From Bromus sterilis (Eukaryota; Streptophyta; Magnoliopsida; Poales; Poaceae), in the NCBI GenBank assembly GCA_950022295.1, contig OX465596.1, forward strand, positions 1-64,000: a stretch of DNA of 64,000 nucleotides, in the 5' to 3' direction. Made by a program: the position numbers and the translations under genes. Below, piece after piece: positions 1 through 11,436 of this stretch; the stretch's first letter is position 1; each line of letters starts with the position of its first letter. The notes under the pieces are model-generated. The model had not been told where the DNA came from. It worked only from the letters and a program-made list of their open reading frames with translations, and searched no databases.

Positions 1-33
1 AAAATCAATTGGGAAGGTGGTAACGCGAGCCAT
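1..33 (-). CDS. Possible start of Copia gag polyprotein (partial, runs off left edge)
   Basis: On the minus strand an ATG at 33-31 opens a frame that stays open to the window edge and begins MARVTTFPIDF. It lies about 1.35 kb inside the primer-binding site of the retrotransposon, after an AT-rich leader, and a short basic/hydrophobic start of this kind is plausible for the gag (capsid) protein of a BARE/Angela-like Copia element. Only 11 codons are visible, so no domain can be checked and the assignment rests on position and orientation. The start codon could equally be a chance ATG in the leader. The sequence to the left of this window would settle it. Confidence 0.3.
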   Translation of the reverse strand, partial: MARVTTFPIDF

Positions 34-1378
34 TATTCTACAACGATAATGCAAATACTAAGACTTTGTTCATAATTAAGTTGCACTTGTGATTAATCAA
101 TTTAATTACTAAGTGCGCTCCCACTCAGATCAATATCTCTCGTAATTGATGCTGGAGTGATTCAAGATCCAACCCAATCGTCCGCCATTGATGTGACATC
201 ACTGATGACTTAGACTAGACCGGTAGGCCAACTTGCCAATCACACCAAAGGTGATTCTTGTTCATCTTTCGATGGGCGTGTTCCGGTAGCAAACTTTTAT
301 CCAAACCGTCAAGACAACCAAGTGTAATGCGCTGTGTGTTCTTTTAACACACCCGCCTTTTATGCGTCACACACGTGTGCACCCATGTGACATGACCTGC
401 TCCGGTGTGAAACATAGTATAGACGGTGCTACAGTTGGGAGAACACTATCAACTTGATATTGTTTTGCGAGAGATCACCCTAATAAAATACGACTACCGC
501 GCATCAAACAAGGGTGCATCAAAGGGATAAACATCACAGGCAGTTCATAAAATTATGTGATATGATATAGCCCTTTGCTTCGTGAAGTCTTCATTATCTT
601 CACGTCGTCGTGGCTGAAGTCACCGTGTCCACCAACTTTGTCCTTGGTGCCGGGACCAACACCACGGCTTCCGGCATGTGCGTCGGGGTCCACCTCCGCA
701 TCGTAGATCATCACCTTGCATCTATCTATTGCTTTGCCTCGAGCTAATAAACAGTTCTAGCACGCAGGCCATAATTAAGTGACAATCATATGACTCCAGT
801 CATCATGCCGTACCACGACACGCAGGTCGCGAATAAATATTACATAACATATAGCATCTCATACAAACACATTGAAAATCTTGAAGGCTATACCACATCA
901 CATGCATACTCTGCAAAAACGAGTTAGATCGCCATCTACACGGGTTGTTGCAACTTTTATCGTGGTTGTTAAGCAGGTTTACAAGGCAAACGAGAAACCC
1001 TAGATAAAACAAAACACGATACTTCTTTTGTTGCTAGTTTAACATACGGGGTGCGTGTAGCAACTAATGCCACAAGCCAAACTTCGTTAAACGCGTGACC
1101 CCCGTGTGGATTTGATTTCATAAAATCCACAAGCCCGTTCATGTAAAATTTTCTATAGCAAGACTAGGATGAGATCCAAGGAATTTGATGTAGTCCATGA
1201 TCAAGGCAACCAGCATACTAAGAGCAGCATAGAGGGATCATGGCAAAACTCAAACCTTGTAGCAAAATCACATCATGCCGTCGAGCAAAGAAAAGATCAC
1301 ATGATAGGGAAGCAAACAAGAAAATCAATGCCTCATATCAACATATGATCTACCTAAACATGCATCTAATCAAGGATC
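34..1378 (-). other. Retrotransposon 5' leader between primer-binding site and gag
   Basis: About 1.35 kb with no long reading frame on either strand. It is mostly AT-rich with one GC-rich stretch near 590-710. The element orientation makes this the transcribed untranslated leader, which is long in BARE-like Copia elements. A small frame on the minus strand near 803-1012 shows no recognisable family and is treated as chance. I see no satellite unit and no second element inside this stretch. Confidence 0.55.
553..711 (-). other. Small GC-rich open frame (52 codons) in the retrotransposon leader
   Basis: On the minus strand an ATG at 711-709 opens a frame that ends with TAA at 555-553, giving 52 residues beginning MIYDAEVDPDAHAG and rich in Gly, Asp and Lys (for example GVGPGTKDKVGGHGDF). 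Its first 120 bases are clearly more GC-rich than the surrounding leader, with mostly G or C at third positions, as grass exons often have. The frame stays open upstream of the ATG for at least nine codons. I do not recognise the protein. It may be an upstream frame of the leader, a captured exon fragment, or chance. Confidence 0.25.
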
Positions 1379-1391
1379 GCTCATGATACCA
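1379..1391 (-). other. Primer-binding site (initiator-Met tRNA type)
   Basis: The minus strand reads TGGTATCATGAGC, two bases inside the LTR end. The first eight bases match the 3' end complement of plant initiator-Met tRNA (TGGTATCA). The usual continuation GAGC is present after one extra T. This is where reverse transcription of the element would be primed. It fixes the element orientation as minus and marks the LTR at 1393-2675 as its 5' LTR. Confidence 0.75.
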
Positions 1392-1887
1392 CTGTTGGGG
1401 AACGTAGTAGAAAACAAAAAATTTCGGCCTACGAATCAAGAACCCAAGATCATCCAAGATAGATTGCATACAAGGTTTAGGTCTTTGCTCACCAACGGTT
1501 GCAGCGGAAGAAGAGTTGGTGAAGCGGGTGGACGTAGTGGAAGTAGATCTCGCAAGTTCTCCCACGAACAGTCCCTCGATCAATCCCACGAACAAGTCCC
1601 GCGATCTAGTCCCACGGACAAGTCCCATGAACAAGCTCCTCGAAGAAGGGTCGAAGGTACGACCCCTCCATTAGTATCCACACATACCGTAGCAGCAATC
1701 CAGCAGCGCTCCGCCGTCCAGAGATGAACGCCACCGAGAAAACTAGAGGGAGAAAACCCTAACGGATTCCGATCTAGAACAGCGTCTAAACCGGGGTCTA
1801 ATTGTGGAGCAACGGGGTTTAGAGGAGGGAGGGTGGCGCATAGGCCTTGGGGACAAGTTGTCTTGGTCTTCCCCCACCCTTGGCTCA

Positions 1888-1896
1888 CCTTATATA
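1888..1896 (-). promoter_or_regulatory. LTR TATA box
   Basis: The minus strand reads TATATAAGG, a good plant TATA box, lying about 0.5 kb upstream of the internal LTR end, which is where BARE-like LTRs carry their promoter. Transcription would run leftward toward the primer-binding site. Much of the upstream LTR is missing beyond 2675, so upstream control sequence may be lost even though the core promoter is intact. Confidence 0.55.
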
Positions 1897-2130
1897 GGTG
1901 GCCAAGGGGCCTAGGGCGCAGCTCAAGGAGGTTTGGGAGTCCAACTTGGACTCCCAAGCCTTCCAAACCTACACATACCTTCCCACCGGAAACCTTCCAT
2001 AATGGTATTTGGAAATCCCACCTGGAGGATCTCCCACCCCTTTTTGGTGCGCCCCCACCACCTGGCCGGCCAGGGCAGCCTAGGTGGCTTGCCCCCCAAG
2101 GCCAGGGGCGTAGGGCAGTGGGTGGTACTG

Positions 2131-2246
2131 CCCGGAACCTTCCGGAACCTTCTAGAAGCTTCCAGGACCTTCCGGGACCTACCGGGACTGTTTCGGGACA
2201 TTTCGGACACTTTTGGATCACTTCCAATACCTTCCGGAACCTCTAA
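2131..2246. repeat. Degenerate 10-bp tandem repeat inside the LTR
   Basis: About ten decamers follow one another in strict register, all variants of TCCGGAACCT: TCCGGAACCT, TCTAGAAGCT, TCCAGGACCT, TCCGGGACCT, ACCGGGACTG and so on to CTTCCGGAAC. The core is TTCCGGAA, a short palindrome. Scattered CCGGA motifs continue to about 2500. It lies upstream of the TATA box in element orientation, so it could be a promoter-upstream repeat; that role is inference. Confidence 0.7.
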
Positions 2247-2667
2247 CGAATGATCCGGAGCCATCTAAATGGGTTTCGGAGCCATCCGGGCAAAGGTTAT
2301 TATGTCCGGTGAACACAACATATTGTTTAAGCTGTCCACCGATCACCGAAACTATTCCGGTTGATCGTAAACTTTCCCATTACCATTTTCATATGTTCCG
2401 GAACCACCTGGGACTACTCCAGAGTGATCCGGACATATCCTTAAATACCCAGAACTACTTCTGGTGCCCTTATGAACAATTCCATAAATCTCCGGAACTA
2501 CTTCCGGTACCCGTATGAACTATTCTGCTTTGCTTCCACTAAACCTTCTACCATACTAGTATTCTAACAGACTACTGCTCGTTAAGTGTGTGACCCAATA
2601 GGTTCGGTATAATGCGGACATGACTCAGAACATCTTCCGTACATAGGTCAACAGCCTTTTGTCAATA

Positions 2668-2690
2668 GCCAATAATACCCCATGAAACAG
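2668..2690. other. Junction between retrotransposon LTR and satellite array
   Basis: LTR-like sequence (GTCAATAGCCAATAAT) passes directly into satellite (CCCCATGAAACAGGCCAG). The satellite side begins in the middle of a unit, at the second of its two GATTAATA...CCATG motifs, and matches the TACCCC sub-variant seen at 4708, 5128 and 7021. The shared AATA at the join means the exact base cannot be fixed (about 2672-2676) and suggests joining through very short homology. Confidence 0.7.
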
Positions 2691-4280
2691 GCCAGAATCG
2701 GCCAAAACTGCGAGTGTTGATGACCGGCACGTAAATGTACCCTAGGTTTCGTCAATGGTGGAAATCACTACGGGGACCCAAAACGGTGATTAATAGCCCA
2801 TGTAACAGTGATTAATAGCCCTTGAAACAGGCCAGAATCGGCCAAAACTGCGAGTGTTGATGACCGGCACGTACATGCACCCTAGGGTTCGTCAATGGAG
2901 GAAATCACTACGGGGACCCAAAACGGTGATTAATAGCCCATGTAACTGTGATTAATAGCCCATGAAACAGGCCAGAATCCGCCACAACTGCGAGTGTTGA
3001 TGACCGGCACGTAAACGCAACCTGGGGTTCGACAATGGTGGAAATCACTCCGGGGACTCAAAACGGTGATTAATAGCCCATCTTACTGTGATTAATAGCT
3101 CATGAAACAGGCCAGAAACGGCCAAAACTGCGAGTGTTGATGACCGACACGTAAATACAACCTGGGGTTCGTCAATGGTGGAAATCACTCCGGGGACTCA
3201 AAACGGTGATTAATAGCTCATGAATACGGCCAGAAACGGCCAAAACCGCGAGTGTTGATGACCGACACGTAAATACAACCTGGGGTTCGTCAATGGTGGA
3301 AATCACTCCGGGGACTCAAAACGGTGATTAATAGCCCATGTAACAGTGATTAATAGCCCTTGAAACAGGCCAGAATCGGCCAAAACTGCGAGTGTTGATG
3401 ACCGGCACGTAAATGTACCCTAGGTTTCGTCAATGGTGGAAATCACTACGGGGACCCAAAACGGTGATTAATAGCCCATGTAACAGTGATTAAAAGCCCA
3501 TGAAACAGGCCAGAATCGGCCAAAACTGCGAGTGTTGATGACCGGCACGTAAATGCACCCTAGGGTTCGTCAATGGAGGAAATCACTACGGGGACCCAAA
3601 ACGGTGATTAATAGCCCATGTAACTGTGATTAATAGCCCTTGAAACAGGCCAGAATCGGCCAAAACTGCGAGTGTTGATGACCGACACGTAAATACAACC
3701 TGGGGTTCGTCAATGGTGGAAATCACTCCGGGGACTCAAAACGGTGATTAATAGCTCATGAATACGGCCAGAAACGGCCAAAACCGCGAGTGTTGATGAC
3801 CGACACGTAAATACAACCTGGGGTTCGTCAATGGTGGAAATCATTCCGGGGACTCAAAACGGAGATTAATAGCCCATGTAACAGTGATAAATAGCCCATG
3901 AAACAGGCCAGAATCGGCCAAAACTGCGAGTGTTGATGACCGGCACGTAAACGCAACCTGGGGTTCGCAATGGTGGAAATCACTCCGAGTACTCAAAACG
4001 GTGATTAATAGCCCATGTAACTGTGATTAATAGCCCATGAAACAGGCCAGAAACGGCCAAAACTGCGAGTGTTGATGACCGACACGTAAATACAACCTGG
4101 GGTTCGTCAATGGTGGAAATCACTCCGGGGACTCAAAACGGTGATTAATAGCCCATGAAACAGGCCAGAAACGGCAAAAACTGCGAGTGTTGATGACCGA
4201 CACGTAAATACAACCTGGGGTTCGTCAATGGTGGAAATCACTCCGGGGACTCAAAACGGTGATTAATAGCCCATGTATCA

Positions 4281-5270
4281 GTGATTAATAGCCCATGAAA
4301 CAGGCCAGAATCGGCCAAAACTGCGAGTGTTGATGACCGGCACGTAAATGCACCCTAGGGTTCGTCAATGGTGGAAATCACTACGGGGACCCAAAACGGT
4401 GATTAATAGCCCATGTAACAGTGATTAATAGCCCATGAAACAGGCCAGAATCGGCCAAAACTGCGAGTGTTGATGACCGGCACGTAAATACAACCTAGGG
4501 TTCGTCAATGGTGGAAATCACTCTGGGGACTCAAAACGGTGATTAATAGCCCATGTAACAGTGATTAATAGCCCATGAAACAGGCCAGAATCGGCCAAAA
4601 CTGCGAGTGTTGATGACCGGCACGTAAATGCACCCTAGGGTTCGTCAATGGTGGAAATCACTACGGGGACCCAAAACGGTGATTAATAGCCCATGTAACA
4701 GTGATTAATACCCCATGAAACAGGCCAGAATCGGCCAAAACTGCGAGTGTTGATGACCGGCACGTAAATGCACCCTAGGGTTCGTCAATGGTGGAAATCA
4801 CTACGGGGACCCAAAACGGTGATTAATAGCCCATGTAACAGTGATTAATAGCCCATGAAACAGGCCAGAATCGGCAAAAACTGCGAGTGTTGATGACCGG
4901 CACGTAAATACAACCTAGGGTTCGTCAATGGTGGAAATCACTCTGGGGACTCAAAACGGTGATTAATAGCCCATGTAACAGTGATTAATAGCCCATGAAA
5001 CAGGCCAGAATCGGCCAAAACTGCGAGTGTTGATGACCGGCACGTAAATGCACCCTAGGGTTCGTCAATGGTGGAAATCACTACGGGGACCCAAAACGGT
5101 GATTAATAGCCCATGTAACAGTGATTAATACCCCATGAAACAGGCCAGAATCGGCCAAAACTGCGAGTGTTGATGACCGGCACGTAAATGCACCCTAGGG
5201 TTCGTCAATGGTGGAAATCACTACGGGGACCCAAAACGGTGATTAATAGCCCATGTAACAGTGATTAATA
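4281..5270. repeat. 420-bp trimer higher-order repeat (block A)
   Basis: Three 140-bp units repeat as a group: the rare CTCTGGGGAC marker at 4521 recurs at 4941, and TACCCCATG at 4709 recurs at 5129. Copies differ by single bases, for example CGGCCAAAA at about 4454 against CGGCAAAAA at about 4874. A further TACCCC unit at 5269 shows one unit repeated again. Confidence 0.8.
4541..4680. repeat. Representative 140-bp satellite unit (block A)
   Basis: This unit shows the long form. Two 22-bp copies stand in tandem: GATTAATAGCCCATGTAACAGT at 4541-4562 in two parts (GATTAATAGCCCATG, TAACAGT), and GATTAATAGCCCATG with AAACAGG from 4563. The remainder carries two GGCC boxes (GGCCAGAATCGGCC), the constant TGTTGATGACCGGCACGTAA and the block A/C marker CCCTAGGGTTCG. 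Variants of the 22-bp spacer, TAACAGTG, TAACTGTG, TAACTTTG, CTTACTGTG and TTTAACAGTG, mark sub-lineages. Confidence 0.9.
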
Positions 5271-8200
5271 CCCCATGAAACAGGCCAGAATCGGCCAAAA
5301 CTGCGAGTGTTGATGACCGGCACGTAAATGCACCCTAGGGTTCGTCAATGGTGGAAATCACTACGGGGACCCAAAACGGTGATTAATAGCCCATGTAACA
5401 GTGATTAATAGCCCTTGAAACAGGCCAGAATCGGCCAAAACTGCGAGTGTTGATGACCGGCACGTAAATGTACCCTAGGTTTCGTCAATGGTGGAAATCA
5501 CTACGGGGACCCAAAACGGTGATTAATAGCCCATGTAACAGTGATTAATAGCCCTTGAAACAGGCCAGAATCGGCCAAAACTGCGAGTGTTGATGACCGG
5601 CACGTAAATGCACCCTAGGGTTCTTCAATGGAGGAAATCACTACGGGGACCCAAAACGGTGATTAATAGCCCATGTAACTGTGATTAATAGCCCATGAAA
5701 CAGGCCAGAATCCGCCACAACTGCGAGTGTTGATGACCGGCACGTAAACGCAACCTGGGGTTCGACAATGGTGGAAATCACTCCGGGGACTCAAAACGGT
5801 GATTAATAGCCCATCTTACTGTGATTAATAGCTCATGAAACAGGCCAGAAACGGCCAAAACTGCGAGTGTTGCTGACCGACACGTAAATACAACCTGGGG
5901 TTCGTCAATGGTGGAAATTACTCCGGGGACTCAAAACGGTGATTAATAGCTCATGAAACAGGCCAGAAACGGCCAAAACCGCGAGTGTTGATGACCGACA
6001 CGTAAATACAACCTGGGGTTCGTCAATGGTGGAAATCACTCCGGGGACTCAAAACGGTGATTAATAGCTCATGAATACGGCCAGAAACGGCCAAAACCGC
6101 GAGTGTTGATGACCGACACGTAAATACAACCTGGGGTTCGTCAATGGTGGAAATCATTCCGGGGACTCAAAACGGAGATTAATAGCCCATGTAACAGTGA
6201 TAAATAGCCCATGAAACAGGCCAGAATCGGCCAAAACTGCGAGTGTTGATGACCGGCACGTAAACGCAACCTGGGGTTCGCAATGGTGGAAATCACTCCG
6301 AGTACTCAAAACGGTGATTAATAGCCCATGTAACTGTGATTAATAGCCCATGAAACAGGCCAGAAACGGCCAAAACTGCGAGTGTTGATGACCGGCACGT
6401 AAACACAACCTGGGGTTCGACAATGGTGGAAATCACTCCGGGGACTCAAAACGGTGATTAATAGCCCATGAAACAGGCCAGAAACGGCAAAAACTGCGAG
6501 TGTTGATGACCGACACGTAAATACAACCTGGGGTTCGTCAATGGTGGAAATCACTCCGGGGACTCAAAACGGTGATTAATAGCCCATGTATCAGTGATTA
6601 ATAGCCCATGAAACAGGCCAGAATCGGCCAAAACTGCGAGTGTTGATGACCGACACGTAAATGCACCCTAGGGTTCGTCAATGGTGGAAATCACTATGGG
6701 GACCCAAAACGGTGATTAATAGCCCATGTAACAGTGATTAATAGCCCATGAAACAGGCCAGAATCGGCCAAAACTGCGAGTGTTGATGACCGGCACGTAA
6801 ATACAACCTAGGGTTCGTCAATGGTGGAAATCACTCTGGGGACTCAAAACGGTGATTAATAGCCCATGTAACAGTGATTAATAGCCCATGAAACAGGCCA
6901 GAATCGGCCAAAACTGCGAGTGTTGATGACCGGCACGTAAATGCACCCTAGGGTTCGTCAATGGTGGAAATCACTACGGGGACCCAAAACGGTGATTAAT
7001 AGCCCATGTAACAGTGATTAATACCCCATGAAACAGGCCAGAATCGGCCAAAACTGCGAGTGTTGATGACCGGCACGTAAATGCACCCTAGGGTTCGTCA
7101 ATGGTGGAAATCACTACGGGGACCCAAAACGGTGATTAATAGCCCATGTAACAGTGATTAATAGCCCTTGAAACAGGCCAGAATCGGCCAAATCTGCGAG
7201 TGTTGATGACCGGCACGTAAATGCACCCTAGGGTTCGTCAATGGTGGAAATCACTACGGGGACCCAAAACGGTGATTAATAGCCCATGTAACAGTGATTA
7301 ATACCCCATGAAACAGGCCAGAATCGGCCAAAACTGCGAGTGTTGATGACCGGCACGTAAATGCACCCTAGGGTTCGTCAATGGTGGAAATCACTACGGG
7401 GACCCAAAACGGTGATTAATAGCCCATGTAACAGTGATTAATAGCCCTTGAAACAGGCCAGAATCGGCCAAAACTGCGAGTGTTGATGACCGGCACGTAA
7501 ATGCACCCTAGGGTTCGTCAATGGAGGAAATCACTACGGGGACCCAAAACGGTGATTAATAGCCCATGTAACTGTGATTAATAGCCCATGAAACAGGCCA
7601 GAATCGGCCACAACTGCGAGTGTTGATGACCGGCACGTAAACGCAACCTGGGGTTCGACAATGGTGGAAATCACTCCGGGGACTCAAAACGGTGATTAAT
7701 AGCCCATCTTACTGTGATTAATAGCTCATGAAACAGGCCAGAAACGGCCAAAACTGCGAGTGTTGATGACCGACACGTAAATACAACCTGGGGTTCGTCA
7801 ATGGTGGAAATTACTCCGGGGACTCAAAACGGTGATTAATAGCTCATGAAACAGGCCAGAAACGGCCAAAACCGCGAGTGTTGATGACCGACACGTAAAT
7901 ACAACCTGGGGTTCGTCAATGGTGGAAATCACTCCGGGGACTCAAAACGGTGATTAATAGCCCATGTAACAGTGATTAATAGCCCATGAAACAGGCCAGA
8001 ATCGGCCAAAACTGCGAGTGTTGATGACCGGCACGTAAACGCAACCTGGGGTTCGCAATGGTGGAAATCACTCCGAGGACTCAAAACGGTGATTAATAGC
8101 CCATGTAACTGTGATTAATAGCCCATGTAACTTTGATTAATAGCCCATGAAACAGGCCAGAATCGGCCACAACTGCGAGTGTTGATTACCGGCACGTAAA

Positions 8201-8910
8201 TGCACCCTAGGGTTCGACAATGGTGGAAATCACTCCGGGGACTCAAAACGGTGATTAATAGCCCATCTTACTGTGATTAATAGCTCATGAAACAGGCCAG
8301 AAACGGCCAAAACTGCGAGTGTTGATGACCGACACGTAAATACTACCTAGGGTTCGTCAATGGTGGAAATCACTCCGGGGACTCAAAACGGTGATTAATA
8401 GCCCATGTAACAGTGATTAATAGCCCATGAAACAGGCCAGAATCGGCCAAAACTGCGAGTGTTGATGACCGGCACGTAAATGCACCCTAGGGTTCGTCAA
8501 TGGTGGAAATCACTACGGGGACCCAAAACGGTGATTAATAGCCCATGTAACAGTGATTAATACCCCATGAAACAGGCCAGAATCGGCCAAATCTGCGAGT
8601 GTTGATGACCGGCACGTAAATGCACCCTAGGGTTCGTCAATGGTGGAAATCACTACGGGGACCCAAAACGGTGATTAATAGCCCATGTAACAGTGATTAA
8701 TACCCCATGAAACAGGCCAGAATCGGCCAAAACTGCGAGTGTTGATGACCGGCACGTAAATGCACCCTAGGGTTCGTCAATGGTGGAAATCACTACGGGG
8801 ACCCAAAACGGTGATTAATAGCCCATGTAACAGTGATTAATAGCCCTTGAAACAGGCCAGAATCGGCCAAAACTGCGAGTGTTGATGACCGGCACGTAAA
8901 TGTACCCTAG

Positions 8911-11436
8911 GGTTAGTCAATGGAGGAAATTACTACGGGGACCCAAAACGGTGATTAATAGCCCATGTAACAGTGATTAATAGCCCTTGAAACAGGCCAG
9001 AATCGGCCAAAACTGCGAGTGTTGATGACCGACACGTAAATACAACCTGGGGTTCGTCAATGGTGGAAATCACTCCGGGGACTCAAAACGGTGATTAATA
9101 GCTCATGAATACGGCCAGAAACGGCCAAAACCGCGAGTGTTGATGACCGACACGTAAATACAACCTGGGGTTCGTCAATGGTGGAAATCATTCCGGGGAC
9201 TCAAAACGGAGATTAATAGCCCATGTAACAGTGATAAATAGCCCATGAAACAGGCCAGAATCGGCCAAAACTGCGAGTGTTGATGACCGGCACGTAAATA
9301 CAACCTGGGGTTCGTCAATGGTGGAAATTACTCCGGGGACTCAAAACGGTGATTAATAGCTCATGAAACAGGCCAGAAACGGCCAAAACCGCGAGTGTTG
9401 ATGACCGACACGTAAATACAACCTGGGGTTCGTCAATGGTGGAAATCACTCCGGGGACTCAAAACGGTGATTAATAGCCCATGTAACAGTGATTAATAGC
9501 CCATGAAACAGGCCAGAATCGGCCAAAACTGCGAGTGTTGATGACCGGCACGTAAATGCACCCTAGGGTTCGACAATGGTGGAAATCACTCCGGGGACTC
9601 AAAACGGTGATTAATAGCCCATCTTACTGTGATTAATAGCTCATGAAACAGGCCAGAAACGGCCAAAACTGCGAGTGTTGATGACCGACACGTAAATACA
9701 ACCTAGGGTTCGTCAATGGTGGAAATCACTCCGGGGACTCAAAACGGTGATTAATAGCCCATGTAACAGTGATTAATAGCCCATGAAACAGGCCAGAATC
9801 GGCCAAAACTGCGAGTGTTGATGACCGGCACGTAAATGCACCCTAGGGTTCGTCAATGGTGGAAATCACTACGGGGACCCAAAACGGTGATTAATAGCCC
9901 ATGTAACAGTGATTAATACCCCATGAAACAGGCCAGAATCGGCCAAAACTGCGAGTGTTGATGACCGGCACGTAAATGCACCCTAGGGTTCGTCAATGGT
10001 GGAAATCACTACGGGGACCCAAAACGGTGATTAATAGCCCATGTAATAGTGATTAATAGCCCTTGAAACAGGCCAGAATCGGCCAAAACTGCGAGTGTTG
10101 ATGACCGGCACGTAAATGCACCCTAGGGTTAGTCAATGGAGGAAATTACTACGGGGACCCAAAACGGTGATTAATAGCCCATGTAACAGTGATTAATAGC
10201 CCTTGAAACAGGCCAGAATCGGCCAAAACTGCGAGTGTTGATGACCGGCACGTAAATGCACCCTAGGGTTCGTCAATGGAGGAAATCACTACGGGGACCC
10301 AAAACGGTGATTAATAGCCCATGAAACAGGCCAGAATCGGCCACAACTGCTAGTGTTGATGACCGGCACGTAAACGCAACCTGGGGTTCGACAATGGTGG
10401 AAATCACTCCGGGGACTCAAAACGGTGATTAATAGCCCATCTTACTGTGATTAATAGCTCATGAAACAGGCCAGAAACGGCCAAAACTGCGAGTGTTGAT
10501 GACCGACACGTAAATACAACCTGGGGTTCGTCAATGGTGGAAATTACTCCGGGGACTCAAAACGGTGATTAATAGCTCATGAAACAGGCCAGAAACGGCC
10601 AAAACCGCGAGTGTTGATGACCGACACGTAAATACAACCTGGGGTTCGTCAATGGTGGAAATCACTCCGGGGACTCAAAACGGTGATTAATAGCCCATGT
10701 AACAGTGATTAATAGCCCATGAAACAGGCCAGAATCGGCCAAAACTGCGAGTGTTGATGACCGGCACGTAAATGCACCCTAGGGTTCGACAATGGTGGAA
10801 ATCACTCCGGGGACTCAAAACGGTGATTAATAGCCCATCTTACTGTGATTAATAGCTCATGAAACAGGCCAGAAACGGCCAAAACTGCGAGTGTTGATGA
10901 CCGACACGATAATACAACCTAGGGTTCGTCAATGGTGGAAATCACTCCGGGGACTCAAAACGGTGATTAATAGCCCATGTAACAGTGATTAATAGCCCAT
11001 GAAACAGGCCAGAATCGGCCAAATCTGCGAGTGTTGATGACCGGCACGTAAATGCACCCTAGGGTTCGTCAATGGTGGAAATCACTACGGGGACCCAAAA
11101 CGGTGATTAATAGCCCATGTAACAGTGATTAATACCCCATGAAACAGGCCAGAATCGGCCAAAACTGCGAGTGTTGATGACCGGCACGTAAATGCACCCT
11201 AGGGTTCGTCAATGGTGGAAATCACTACGGGGACCCAAAACGGTGATTAATAGCCCATGTAACAGTGATTAATAGCCCTTGAAACAGGCCAGAAACGGCC
11301 AAAACCGCGAGTGTTGATGACCGGCACGTAAATGCACCCTAGGGTTAGTCAATGGAGGAAATCACTACGGGGACCCAAAACGGTGATTAATAGCCCATGT
11401 AACAGTGATTAATAGCCCTTGAAACAGGCCAGAATC
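8911..11436. repeat. 1216-bp higher-order repeat (block A)
   Basis: About 0.93 kb at 9290-10,220 recurs at 10,506-11,436, and the marker GGTTAGTCAATGG occurs at 8911, 10,127 and 11,343, each 1216 bp apart. This equals seven 140-bp plus two 118-bp units. The segment around 9000-9290 does not match its counterpart around 10,220-10,500 in unit type although the total length is conserved. Confidence 0.7.

Larger units (their letters stand above)
1..2675 (-). mobile_element. Truncated Copia-type LTR retrotransposon (BARE/Angela/WIS-like), minus strand
   Basis: Read on the minus strand this is an LTR (2675 down to 1393), then a primer-binding site, then an internal leader running off the left edge. 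The LTR ends in ...CCCCAACA and is followed after two bases by TGGTATCA, the usual start of an initiator-Met tRNA primer site in plant Copia elements. The outer LTR sequence on the plus strand (TGTTGGGGAACGTAGTA) and a stretch near 2581-2675 (TTAAGTGTGTGACCC, then a GTCAATAGCCAATA-like motif) recall wheat and barley BARE/Angela/WIS LTRs from memory. The upstream end of the LTR is missing, cut where the satellite starts; comparison with remembered relatives suggests several hundred bp to about 1 kb lost. The other LTR and the pol region lie outside the window. The superfamily is fairly sure, the exact family is not. Confidence 0.8.
1393..2675 (-). repeat. Truncated 5' LTR of the Copia element
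   Basis: One boundary is clear: TGTTGGGG at 1393 (ending CCCCAACA in element orientation) beside the primer-binding site. The other boundary is not a natural LTR end. The sequence passes from LTR-like DNA (GTCAATAGCCAATA near 2661) straight into satellite DNA without a terminal TG/CA and without any visible target-site duplication. About 1.28 kb remains, against roughly 1.7-1.8 kb or more in BARE/Angela relatives. It contains a TATA box at 1888-1896 and a 10-bp degenerate repeat at 2131-2246. Several overlapping frames of 100-215 codons cross it on both strands; they are low-complexity (Pro, Gly and Arg rich), overlap one another and match no family I know, so I do not call them genes. Confidence 0.75.
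2676..5941. repeat. Duplicated A segment, spacing 2733 bp
   Basis: The first 0.53 kb of the array (about 2676-3208) reappears at about 5409-5941 with the same order of rare variants: ATGTACCCTAGGTTTCG, then AATGGAGG, then AATCCGCCACAACTG, then CCATCTTACTG. The copies differ by private single changes (GTACATGC at about 2871, TTCTTCAATGG at about 5621). The right copy then has one extra 118-bp unit. Confidence 0.75.
3690..7168. repeat. Duplicated A segment, spacing 2313 bp
   Basis: About 1.17 kb at 3690-4855 is repeated at 6003-7168. Shared rare markers are GCTCATGAATACGG (3754 and 6067), TCATTCCGG (3841 and 6154), the one-base-short TTCGCAATGG with CCGAGTACTC, CCATGTATCAG (4271 and 6584) and CTCTGGGGAC (4521 and 6834). 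The spacing equals fourteen 140-bp and three 118-bp units less one base. TCATTCCGG occurs a third time at 9188. Confidence 0.75.

Noticed and set aside
803..1012. 69-codon minus-strand frame in the leader
   Set aside because: It has irregular composition with many Cys, no recognisable motif, and lies in AT-rich leader DNA; most likely chance.
1383..2518. Overlapping frames of 94-215 codons on both strands over the LTR
   Set aside because: They overlap each other on opposite strands, are Pro/Gly/Arg-rich low-complexity translations, and lie inside an LTR with its own TATA box. They resemble no protein I know.
1393..2570. LTR ending at CTAACA near 2570
   Set aside because: CTAACA could pair with the LTR start as an inverted end, but LTR-like sequence known from BARE/Angela relatives seems to continue to about 2675, so I place the break there; the point is uncertain.
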